64,000 nt of DNA, from contig JANQJU010000051.1 in assembly GCA_028281495.1 (NCBI GenBank), positions 248,001-312,000 on the forward strand, written 5' to 3'. Source of the DNA: SAR324 cluster bacterium (GTDB lineage Bacteria > SAR324 > NAC60-12). This document shows, piece after piece, positions 45,779 through 53,322 of this stretch. The number at the start of each line of letters is the position of its first letter. Within the stretch, counting starts at the first letter, position 1. Under the pieces are notes generated by a model. It was not told where the DNA came from. It made no database searches and was given only the letters and a program-made list of their open reading frames with translations. The position numbers and the translations under genes were made by a program.

Positions 45779-46368
45779 CAAGTATAAAAGATTTAGAGGT
45801 AGAGAAAATCTACAACTTATACCGACAATCATTTTTAAGATTTGAATCACATCACTCACCATTTTTTATCAAAACACTGTTGGTTATCTATAATCAGGAT
45901 GGTGAGCGATTTTTTAGAGATATAGGCAGGGAATGGGCTTATAGTGGCTCTATACATATGGTCAATAAAAATCTGTTTTTTCAAGGTAGGGAAGACAATG
46001 ATAAAGATCATATGTCCATGAATTTGATAGCAAACGATACTAAGATGAGATACTTGATTGGCATCAGGTTGAGTACATCTATAAAAAATGGAGAACCCAC
46101 CGCCGGAAAAGTGTTTTGCAAACAAATTGCTAATCAAATGCTTGTTAAAGAAATCCTCAATTCTATAAACAACCGAAGCAAACTATTAAGAGAGAAAATA
46201 ATTGGTCAAGTTAGCCCCAATGAAAATACAAATGATTTGTCTGATTTGGAAATGGAACTAATTAAAATAGACAATCTAGATATAGAATCAAATATAATGC
46301 AAGCTCTTCCTACTAGTTTAGGAGTGCTTGAAGAAGACAGATTTATTCAAAGTAGGCATAGAGTTTAA
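45775..46368 (+). CDS. Unknown partner of the RuBisCO-like protein
   Basis: A 197-aa soluble protein translationally coupled to the RuBisCO-like gene (ATGA). The first 115 residues look like a mixed alpha/beta fold rich in aromatic residues (HHSPFFIKTLLVIYNQDGE, REWAYSGSIHMVNKNLFFQG); the tail is helical and acidic. No known family was recognised and no TM or signal is seen. The coupling and the shared AT-rich composition say it travels and works with the RuBisCO-like protein. Confidence 0.65.
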   Translation: MTSIKDLEVEKIYNLYRQSFLRFESHHSPFFIKTLLVIYNQDGERFFRDIGREWAYSGSIHMVNKNLFFQGREDNDKDHMSMNLIANDTKMRYLIGIRLSTSIKNGEPTAGKVFCKQIANQMLVKEILNSINNRSKLLREKIIGQVSPNENTNDLSDLEMELIKIDNLDIESNIMQALPTSLGVLEEDRFIQSRHRV

Positions 46369-46618
46369 ATTGTGACTCAGTTTATAACATCCTTGTAGCT
46401 GGCGATTTAGATTAATTGTGAAGGGATCACTCTTTTTGTGAAATTCGCCCCATCCCTTGCAAATTCAAAGTGTGAATATGATTTGGGTAGGCATGAATTT
46501 GAATTTATGTAACAATTTAATTGATTGAACCAAACTTTGAAAATACAAACAATTGACGGACAGCATATTATTTCTATGAAAAAAACGATTTCACTGAAAA
46601 GGACCAGCGCAATGCTAG

Positions 46619-47110
46619 ACTATATATGGGTTTACAAAGAGAAAAGAGCTAAAGGGCCTGTATTATTATGGTGCACGTTTCTATGATCCGACCATTGGAA
46701 GGTTCCTGAATCCTGATACGATTATACCCGATAGGTTTAATCTACAGGCATATAACCGATACTCATATGTAGCCAACAACCCGATCCGTTACATCGATCC
46801 CACTGGACACTATTGGGAAAAAACGGAAGATGGTTACGAAAAGTTAATCGGTCCATCAGAACAACATAATGCAACCCATGATCATACCCTTGATATTATC
46901 TCTGATGGAGGAACGACTTTAAGCCAAGAGGATTACAATCTCAGTGTTCCTCAAGACTCAGGTGTAGAAGATCAGACACTAAATATCGCTTCTATCATAT
47001 CTCCTCAGATCAGAGCGGTTGTTGGTGCTTGGGAAACCGCAGAAGCTATTTATGACGGCATAGTGAATCCAGTTCCCGCCGAGGTTACTAATCCATCGGC
47101 ATTAACCTAA
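46619..47110 (+). pseudogene. Orphan Rhs tip 2: truncated Rhs core with short C-terminal tip
   Basis: The frame runs from just after a TAG at 46616 and has no start for a full Rhs gene. The core end (YYYGARFYDPTIGRFLNPDT, YNRYSYVANNPIRYIDPTGH) is nearly identical at DNA level to the fragment at 35.04 kb, including the stretch around GTGCACGTTTCTATGATCCG. The 100-residue tip after PTGH has HNATHDHTLDI and an acidic body with no recognised toxin motif. Its TAA overlaps the ATG of a SUFU-like immunity gene. It may be an expressed tip remnant or a silent cassette. Confidence 0.7.
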
Positions 47111-47457
47111 TGTGTCCCTTTGAAAATCCCCGACATGTGGAAACTCTTGCAATGCTTGCAACGTTCCATGCAGACAATCAGTACCACCTAGATTTAGGAA
47201 GCACAGTCAATGTGGGTAGGGGGTGGTTAGAGGGGTCAAATTATGACCATCTTCTTGTTTCCTTACCTTATCCTTATGGCCCCAATTTAGAGACATGTGT
47301 AATAAATCAGGATCTGACTGTTCGATACCTATGGCTTTTGCCGATTAATGCTGATGAGAATAGGTACCTAAAAGAAGCAGGATTGGAAGCCCTCGAACAA
47401 AGGTTTGATGACGCAGAAATCGATGCTTTAGATCCCAATCGGCCTTCTGTTGTTTAA
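47110..47457 (+). CDS. SUFU-domain (suppressor-of-fused-like) immunity protein, C-terminal half
   Basis: A 115-aa protein matching the second half of the SUFU fold: GSNYDHLLVSLPYPYGPNLE, then VRYLWLLPINADENRYLKE and GLEALEQRFDDAEIDALDP. SUFU proteins are a known immunity class for polymorphic toxins. The usual N-terminal half is missing, so it is either a trimmed immunity protein or a fragment. Its start overlaps the stop of the Rhs tip, the classical toxin-immunity arrangement. Confidence 0.75.
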   Translation: MCPFENPRHVETLAMLATFHADNQYHLDLGSTVNVGRGWLEGSNYDHLLVSLPYPYGPNLETCVINQDLTVRYLWLLPINADENRYLKEAGLEALEQRFDDAEIDALDPNRPSVV

Positions 47458-47542
47458 TTGAATTGCTTAACTGACGGATAATTAGATGGGGTTTGTTCTT
47501 TAAAGCTCTACGAAAGATTCAACTATCGGAGTTTTGGAAGAT

Positions 47543-47776
47543 ATGGAATTTGAGGTGATTGGTGAGATCACAAATCGTGAAACGATAGCCCGAGGTCAAG
47601 GAATACGAGAACTGAAACGACTACAAAAATTGTATGGTCGCGGGAATTGGCGTAAAGTTAAAGGAGTCGCTCAAATCCGTTTTTCAGATGGCAGTATTCA
47701 CCGAGTGGAACTTCATTGGTATGAAAGCCACGGAGTGGGCAAGCAAGAAATGAAGATCAAATATTGGTTAGACTAA
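47543..47776 (+). CDS. Small conserved-type protein, first of a pair
   Basis: A 77-aa basic protein (EVIGEITNRETIARGQGIRE, then YGRGNWRKVKG and ELHWYESHGVGK). This sequence style recurs widely in bacteria as a small gene next to the kind of protein encoded downstream. The open frame starts at TTG 47534; I use ATG 47543. Binding to nucleic acid or a toxin/antitoxin role is possible, but nothing in the sequence proves it. Confidence 0.7.
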   Translation: MEFEVIGEITNRETIARGQGIRELKRLQKLYGRGNWRKVKGVAQIRFSDGSIHRVELHWYESHGVGKQEMKIKYWLD

Positions 47777-47784
47777 AGGAAACT

Positions 47785-48003
47785 ATGAAACATCACTTTG
47801 TAGTGTGCATTGACAATACGAGTTACGAGGCCTCACTGGAATCCGGCAAGATTTATCAACAGCTTCCCGATGATAAGGCTTTTTCTCGTGGCCTGATTCG
47901 AGTGGTTGACGAATCTGGGGAAGATTACTTATTCGAGGGATCACGTTTCGTAAATATCGATTTGCCAGAAATCGCCGAAAACGCTTTATTTGCAACCGCT
48001 TGA
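47785..48003 (+). CDS. Small conserved-type protein, second of a pair
   Basis: A 72-aa protein (VVCIDNTSYEASLESGKIYQ, then GLIRVVDESGEDYLFEGSRF). AAAGGA lies 4 bases before the ATG at 47785 and the gene starts 8 bp after the previous stop. The compact beta-rich pattern is common in many bacterial genomes as a stand-alone small protein of unknown function. The pair may be an addiction-type module, but this is speculative. Confidence 0.7.
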   Translation: MKHHFVVCIDNTSYEASLESGKIYQQLPDDKAFSRGLIRVVDESGEDYLFEGSRFVNIDLPEIAENALFATA

Positions 48004-48029
48004 TTTCATTGGTCTGTGTGTAATCTAAG

Positions 48030-48377
48030 GTGCGCTTTGCGCTATAGGTTTATCTTTTCGGCCCGGAACCCTCCCCCATTCCTTCCCCTCCACAAGAAAA
48101 GGTGCCTGCGCTCCTGCTCCGGCGTTCCAAAAACATCCTTGTTTTTGTCACCAAGTTTATTGCTCGTTCGCAAATTGGGGCCTCGCTAAAGCTGGCCCCA
48201 ATTCTGCGTAACTGCGCCACGCCGCACATCCTGTGCTGCCCACCCGTGGCCACGGCTTCGGCATTTTGGCACTCGGGAGCGGAGCGCGGGAGGGTTGGGG
48301 CGAATCCATTTTGAATAGTGGCCGCAGGCCACACCTTGAGAGCAACAACGTTGCGAGTAGACTAATAAACAGTTTGA
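48030..48377. repeat. GC-rich structured repeat block 2
   Basis: A non-coding block related to those near 38 and 52.5 kb. Stems: CAAAAACA-tcct-TGTTTTTG at 48128-48147, AATTGGGGCC / GGCCCCAATT with an 11-base loop at 48173-48203, GTGGCC-gca-GGCCAC at 48318-48332 and GCAAC-aac-GTTGC at 48342-48354. The last two form the left-end hairpin pair of element copy 2. Confidence 0.7.
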
Positions 48378-48743
48378 TTAGCTTTTGGCGGGTGTTTTCA
48401 GAAGCATATTTTCGATTTCGTATTTCTTTATAAAAGCGTCGAGCAATGCGGCAATTATCTCCCTATTGTGGTCATCCATTTTGTCGACTTTCTCAAAAGC
48501 ATTTAGCAAAGATTGATCCTGTATCTTCGAATCGCTCCTGGATGGGGAACTCTCTAACAAAAGGTAGTCTAGCGAAGTGTCAAAAAGCTCGGCGATTCTG
48601 ATTAGAGTCGAAGCTTTGGGCATAGCTTTTCCAATTTCATACTTGCCAACATGGCGACCATGAACACCAATCTTTTCCCCAAGCTCATCCTGAGTCCACC
48701 CTTGCTGCTTTCGTAGCTCCTTAAGCCTGTCCTTAAATGCCAT
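48378..48743 (-). CDS. XRE-family transcriptional regulator (element copy 2)
   Basis: A 121-aa repressor-like protein. The N-terminal HTH (LKELRKQQGWTQDELGEKIG, then GRHVGKYEIGKAMPKAS, with LIRIAELFDTSLDYLLL) is typical XRE. The C-terminal tail (DQSLLNAFEKVDKMDDHNRE) resembles the tail of LexA-independent phage-type repressors. The long frame to 48851 is trimmed to the ATG at 48743. It occupies the same place as the copy 1 regulator but is clearly a different lineage. Confidence 0.85.
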   Translation of the reverse strand: MAFKDRLKELRKQQGWTQDELGEKIGVHGRHVGKYEIGKAMPKASTLIRIAELFDTSLDYLLLESSPSRSDSKIQDQSLLNAFEKVDKMDDHNREIIAALLDAFIKKYEIENMLLKTPAKS

Positions 48744-49054
48744 CTTGATCTCTTGAAATGAGTTTTGTTGGAAACATTTTTCAACAAATGAAGTTGTAGA
48801 TTCTGCACTCCAATTCTCAAGCAATAGCATAATCGCGCTACCTATCAACAAATATATAGTGAACGTATTGGTGACACTAATTTCAAATTGAGCCTTTTGG
48901 CAGTAATACGAGTTTTATAGCAGCGAAGTAAAATAGTTCAAGTGTATAGATATATAATTTTTGAAGATATATATCTTTTAAGCAGTGAAATGGATTGCTA
49001 TTTTAATAGCATTAAAGGTTATAAAAATTTCCAAAATTAGTGTTGGAGTAACTG
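48744..49054. promoter_or_regulatory. Divergent control region of element copy 2
   Basis: About 310 bp of AT-rich DNA between the regulator and the small gene. It contains an AGATATATAA stretch and an AGATATATATCT palindrome at about 48965-48976, a possible operator. No homology to the control region of copy 1 is visible; homology resumes exactly at the small gene start codon. Confidence 0.4.
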
Positions 49055-49321
49055 ATGGAGAGATTAGAAACACATGACGTATTCAGAGGAGCCTATTTGC
49101 TCCTCAACGGAGCCAAACTTTGTGGCTCAAGGTGGGCAAACTCATCCAAGCTCTTGTTCCAGTTCGAAGGCGAAAACCTGGAAGAATTGGACATGACCTA
49201 TCGGTGTGGGAATGCCCCCGTTAACCCTCAACAACTCAGAGATCCTCTGAATCTGTTGAGAGATGTCATTCATCAATCGAAAAGAGAAAGGACCCAACAT
49301 GGGACATCTTCCAAAAGATGA
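49055..49321 (+). CDS. Small element protein upstream of the primase (copy 2)
   Basis: An 88-aa near-identical copy of the protein at 39257, with a few substitutions (for example GEN-LEELDMTYRCG). GGAG lies upstream of the ATG. It ends at an in-frame TGA shortly after the overlapping primase start, which probably shows the true length of this family. Confidence 0.65.
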   Translation: MERLETHDVFRGAYLLLNGAKLCGSRWANSSKLLFQFEGENLEELDMTYRCGNAPVNPQQLRDPLNLLRDVIHQSKRERTQHGTSSKR

Positions 49322-50240
49322 GGTTCAACGAATCAAGGAAAGCATCGATCTGGTGCAACTCGTTGAATCCAGAGGTGTGGGACTGAAAAAGCAAGGCTCC
49401 GATTTTGTGGGCTTGTGTCCGTTCCACGAAGAAAAAACACCGTCATTTTTTGTGAACCCAGACAAGAACTTATTTCATTGTTTTGGGTGCGGAGCTGGCG
49501 GGGATTGCTTCACCTTCATCATGAAGCACGAAAACAAGGACTTCCGAGCAGCTTTGGCGAGTCTAAACGGAAGCCCTTTAGTAGGCACTTCGGAAAGTAA
49601 ACCGAAGCCTGAAAAATCTATCACTCACCCCTTCGATCCGTCGAGTGAAAAGTTGATGGGACAGGTCTTGGAATTCTACAACAAGACCTTGCACAACACC
49701 CCATCGGCTCAAGCATATTTGCAAAGCCGTGGTATCGGTCATCCTGAAGTGATCAATCAATTCAACATCGGTTTTACCAATCGATCCTTGCAAGGACTCA
49801 TTGGCCGTGCTCCCAAAACTGGCAAAGATGAAAAGCGGGAATGGAACGCTCGGCACGGTCTACGGGAGGCGGACGAGCAAGCCGCATGTCAAAATTAAAC
49901 CGCGAAAAAGGAACGTTGGTCCATGATGACCTCAGCTTCCTTGTTTTATGTGGGGCGGGAGGAGCTGTGCAACAAAGTGCTGGCCATTGCCGAAGACGAA
50001 GGCATGCAAAACGCTCAGTACTCGTTGAAACTGTTCCAGTCTGACAAGATGCTCAAACTCATCACCATCGCCAAAGATCCCCACTCCAATGAGTTGCGAT
50101 CCCAAATCAGGGAAGTTCTTGGACCCGTTTGTATCATCCTCACCACCACCGAACATGAGTTGGATGCTGAGTTGGAAAACCGTTGTTTGATCCTGAGTGT
50201 GGACGAGGACAAGGCCCAAACCTCTTTGGTCCACACTGCA
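49299..50240 (+). pseudogene. Primase-ATPase remnant (copy 2)
   Basis: Starts as a near-identical copy of the primase (zinc finger intact: CPFHEEKTPSFF, CFGCGAGG). About 180 codons in, an 83-bp deletion shifts the frame, and a second deletion of about 1.05 kb removes the Toprim and P-loop. The later part (49923 onward, MMTSASLFYVGREELCNKV) is again close to copy 1. It then stops being homologous at about 50240, where it is joined to the 99-aa gene. It cannot make a functional primase; the N-terminal zinc-finger part could still be made. Confidence 0.85.
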
Positions 50241-50451
50241 CAACCTCATTGCCTTCTTAGTGGAGGTCTCCCCATTGCTCGCTGATCCCGAAGAGATGGG
50301 AGAATGTGCCATTGACGGCTACCGGCAAACCGTTGAGACCTGCCGCCAATATGCTGCTTGCATTGGTGAGGAGTTGAGCCAATTGCATGAGCAAATGAAA
50401 GCTCAAGAAGAAGCAGAAGCCGAAAACAAGCCCAAGCTTCATGCTGTGTGA
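50241..50451 (+). pseudogene. 3' part of the small acidic element gene (copy 2)
   Basis: The last two thirds of the gene at 43480 (from LHNLIAFLVEVSPLLADPEE on), joined in frame to the primase remnant by the third deletion. The resulting fused frame (50197-50451) is open, but it has no known start signal of its own. Confidence 0.7.
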
Positions 50452-50526
50452 ATCATTCCATTTTTCTGTCATGGCCAGTCGTTTAGAGGCTGGCCGCATT
50501 TGATAATTTTCACCTGAGAGGTCCCC

Positions 50527-50874
50527 ATGTATATAGTGTTTGAAGCCCCACCCCCACCGTTGCCCTTACATCTCTGGAACCCCAGTCATGAAACCATTGT
50601 GAATCTTCCCGGTCCCGATATCTTTGTGGTTTCTTACGAACACCGAACCAAGAAAAACATCGTTCCACTTTCGGAACTGATCTTGAAAACGTTCATGTCC
50701 CAACGCTGTGCGGACGATCTGAAGATGCACTTTATTGAGGAGGTGTTGGATCATTTGCCCCGCTGTGACACGTCGATCTACGAACCTGAGTTTTATGCTT
50801 GGTTGGAGACTCGCAGCACTTTGCCTGAGATACTGCAACATCTCTATGGTCGTCCTGATGCCTTCCATTATTGA
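50527..50874 (+). CDS. Conserved small element protein (115 aa), copy 2
   Basis: A full-length copy of the protein at 43853 with few amino acid changes (for example VILYEHR to VVSYEHR) among many silent DNA changes. GAGAGG precedes the ATG. It is the only downstream gene of copy 2 left intact, which suggests a function independent of the recombinase and primase. Confidence 0.75.
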   Translation: MYIVFEAPPPPLPLHLWNPSHETIVNLPGPDIFVVSYEHRTKKNIVPLSELILKTFMSQRCADDLKMHFIEEVLDHLPRCDTSIYEPEFYAWLETRSTLPEILQHLYGRPDAFHY

Positions 50875-50889
50875 TCGTTGATCTTCCAT

Positions 50890-50953
50890 CCTGCTGGCCT
50901 TAGCTGCCAGCCCCCACCTACCGACCTGTGAAGCCTTCAACTCATAAGGCTTC
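50890..50953 (+). terminator. Double hairpin closing the element operon (copy 2)
   Basis: GCTGGC-cttagct-GCCAGC, then GAAGCCTT-caactcat-AAGGCTTC (50930-50953), followed by a T-rich tract. Same arrangement as at 44221-44282. Confidence 0.55.
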
Positions 50954-51039
50954 AATCTATCACTTTTCCCATTTTTATTTAGCTGCCAACACGAACCTAC
51001 CGATTTGTGAAGCCTCCAACTAATGAGTGATCCTGGTTT

Positions 51040-51222
51040 ATGGAACCCGGCTTTCCTTTTCTGGTCTCGAATCCTGGGAACCCCAGTTCTCCCGTGTATC
51101 TTGACGTTCATTATCGGTATTATGTAGCTGATGGGATCACCTTCTTCAAAGCTTTGGGCCTCACGGCCTCCTTTATCACTACCCTCTGCTTCGCCGTGGG
51201 AGCTTTCATCAAATGGAAATGA
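51040..51222 (+). CDS. Small single-TM protein
   Basis: A 60-aa frame whose second half, VADGITFFKALGLTASFITT followed by LCFAVGAFIKWK, forms one membrane segment. The second half recurs at 51770-51880 with mostly synonymous or conservative changes, which supports this reading frame. The true start is uncertain because a second short frame overlaps. Function unknown. Confidence 0.5.
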   Translation: MEPGFPFLVSNPGNPSSPVYLDVHYRYYVADGITFFKALGLTASFITTLCFAVGAFIKWK

Positions 51223-51255
51223 TTTTATCCAAAACCTCGATAATGGAGAAAGTAT

Positions 51256-51714
51256 ATGGAAATTCAGCAACTGCTTAAGAGGTTTGTAGAAACTGACTCA
51301 GAAATTCACGAGCTGGAAGCTCGATTGACGATGCTCAAGAAACTCAAAGCTCACCTCTCGGCAAATATCACTTCAACCTGCCATTTTAAGTCGGGCCAAC
51401 TGGTCATTATTGGACGATACGCTGTGTTTTTGGATGATCCGAATGTCGCGGTTCGAGAACTAGGAGTTTCGGATTTTTCCGAGACAGCAGAGGTGGTGGT
51501 ACCTAAAGAGGTGTTGTGCCAACAGGAAGTGGATGAATTATTAGCAATTGCCCCTTATCTTGAGGAGATTTGGGAGGGAGAATTTGAAGATTTATCCGAA
51601 ATAGATCCTTTTGAATTTGAAGATTTATCCGAAATAGACCCTCTTGAAGGAGTTTCGGATTTTTCCGATATAGATCCTCTTGAAGTGGACGATCGGGAGG
51701 GAGAGGAGAATTAG
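51256..51714 (+). CDS. Hypothetical protein with acidic DLSEIDP repeats
   Basis: A 152-aa protein. A helical, coiled-coil-like start (residues 1-35) leads into a small beta-rich part (GQLVIIGRYAVFLDDPN). The C-terminal tail is strongly acidic with a repeated unit FEDLSEIDP twice and FSDIDPLE once, made by recent DNA-level duplication. GGAGAAAGT precedes the ATG. No family was recognised. Confidence 0.65.
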   Translation: MEIQQLLKRFVETDSEIHELEARLTMLKKLKAHLSANITSTCHFKSGQLVIIGRYAVFLDDPNVAVRELGVSDFSETAEVVVPKEVLCQQEVDELLAIAPYLEEIWEGEFEDLSEIDPFEFEDLSEIDPLEGVSDFSDIDPLEVDDREGEEN

Positions 51715-51769
51715 GGTTTTGCTAACTTCAGTGCATAACAGTGCGATTTCATGGTGATACCTGGTTTAT

Positions 51770-51880
51770 GTAGCTGATGGGGCCACACTCTTCAAAGCTT
51801 TGAACCTCATAGCTTCCTTCATCACCACACTTTGCTTTGCCTTGGGAGCTTTCGCCAAGTGGGGAACGTCTTGGAGCTAG
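51770..51880 (+). pseudogene. Truncated duplicate of the small TM protein
   Basis: Encodes VADGATLFKALNLIASFITT and LCFALGAFAKW in one frame to a TAG. Compared with 51040 it lacks the 86 bp between two TTTATG/TATTATG-like sequences, as if deleted between short repeats. It has no start codon in frame nearby. Confidence 0.6.
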
Positions 51881-52141
51881 TCCGAAGGGGATGGTTTCTG
51901 GAAGGTCTGGGATGAAAATCCTTGCAACGGATCACTTTTGAAAATCAACTAAGACTTGCTGTGAAGGATAGGTGCTCGTCCTGGATTTATAAGGGTTGGT
52001 GGTCGCCCCATCAACTTCATAATCCCGTTCATTTGTGCAAGGATGAGTGTTGTTGCCAAAAAGATGGTTTGAGAAAATTTTGAGTTCACTGAATTGAATG
52101 GGAGCTAAGGTTGATGAATAATACGTTTGCACCGGAAAGTG

Positions 52142-52171
52142 GCTAAAGGGACTGTATTATTATGGTGCACG
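52142..52171 (+). repeat. Third Rhs-core fragment
   Basis: About 30 bp (GCTAAAGGGACTGTATTATT continuing to ATGGTGCACG) matching the start of the Rhs tips at 46.65 and 35.03 kb, after which the sequence diverges. A footprint of a former Rhs cassette. Confidence 0.65.
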
Positions 52172-52339
52172 GTTTTGGTTGTCGAGCATCGAGATCCAGT
52201 TGAATCGTTGTTTACAATAGATTTTGGGCGTATAATCTAGAAACGTTTAATTTGGGCATAAATTTGAGTGGGTAAAGTGCCTGATAAAGATATTCTCTAA
52301 AGTGAATGGTATCAGTTGCGATAGTTTTGTCTTTCAGTG

Positions 52340-53030
52340 GTTTCGCTGCCGCTCATATTGGTGTCACACCTCACTCACCTCCCGTATCCACAGGAAATTG
52401 TGGTCGGATATCCCTTCCCTCCCGGTCCAAAAAACCTCCTGTTTTTTGTCCCCATAGTTTATTGCTCACTGCCTCAATCGGCCTCGCTATCGCTGGCCTC
52501 AATCGTCTCGTTGTGCCTTCACGGGCATCGTGCCCTCCCTCCCTGTCCGCCAAGCTCCACCGCGCTCTCCGGCTCCGCTACTCAGTTAGGAACTGTCCCA
52601 CTTTGCCGAACAATATTCATAACTCCGTCACCCCTTCATCTTTTGGCGGTCACTAAACAGAAGTCCACTTATTGCTTATTTCAGTAGGCGTTATCGTTTG
52701 GGAATGGTCCCCGTTTTGGCTGGCTAAGCGAGCAATTTAGTTTGCTCATATTTTCGCCGCAGGGTTGGTGGTGTCGGCTACCACGGTCTCCGTGGTGTTT
52801 TTTGCAAAATGGAGGTTTCCATTTTGCTGCAATGGGGTGGTGGTGCGGTTGTTGTGGTGGGGGTTTGTCGATATCGGTGGTGTGGTTGAAGTCACCGCGC
52901 TTGCTCAGCCCGGTGGTAGAATTGACCAATGGTGGATTGCCGAAGTGATTAAGGTCCGACGAATCGTGGCCATTGGGGGCAGCGCCAATGGCCGAAGCGC
53001 GGTGCGGGTGGGCAAGGCATGAAATCATTC
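52340..53030. repeat. GC-rich structured repeat block 3
   Basis: Non-coding block. Its first half matches block 1 around the CAAAAAAC-ctcct-GTTTTTTG stem (52428-52448) and the CACGGGC.TCGTGCCCTCCC and TTTTGGCGG.CACT stretches. Its second half has ACCACGG-tct-CCGTGGT (52780-52796), GCAAAATGGA-ggtt-TCCATTTTGC (52804-52827) and GGCCATTGG / CCAATGGCC (52968-52993), the last matching the 38342-38366 stem with different paired bases. Long open frames across it are rejected. Confidence 0.75.
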
Positions 53031-53322
53031 ATTTCAATTCCTTGCGTTTGCTAATCCTCAATAGGGAAGCTATGGAAGAACCGCTAATAAAGACGAACGG
53101 TTTTTCTAAATTAGGCCAATCATTATAGATTTTTTTATTCGAGTCCATGTAGATGATATAGTTTTAATTAAATTTTTAGTTCAATTCAAGGTGTGTTTCT
53201 GATGCAACCTAATGAAATAATTAAATTTAATAGGTTAATTATTGAGGATTAACAAACATATCGTTGATCTCTTGTTTAGGGGAGCCTTTAGTATTATTTC
53301 TTCTTTTTAAAAAGAGGTCTCG

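Larger units (their letters stand above)
48318..51023 (+). mobile_element. Primase/recombinase mobile element, copy 2 (internally deleted)
   Basis: The same layout as copy 1 but about half the length. Compared with copy 1 it lacks about 83 bp (40044-40126) and about 1.05 kb (around 40188-41243) inside the primase, and about 2.0 kb (around 41577-43567) covering the primase end, the recombinase and the start of the 99-aa gene. Regulator and promoter region are unrelated to those of copy 1. It should be non-autonomous. Confidence 0.75.

Noticed and set aside
46570..46700. Short frame MKKTISLKRTSAMLDYIWVY before the second Rhs tip
   Set aside because: It ends soon inside the Rhs core in another frame and has no clear ribosome site; it may be a remnant but cannot be supported as a gene.
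52742..53022. Open frames on both strands in structured block 3
   Set aside because: Same reason: hairpin-derived low-complexity translation with no start signal.
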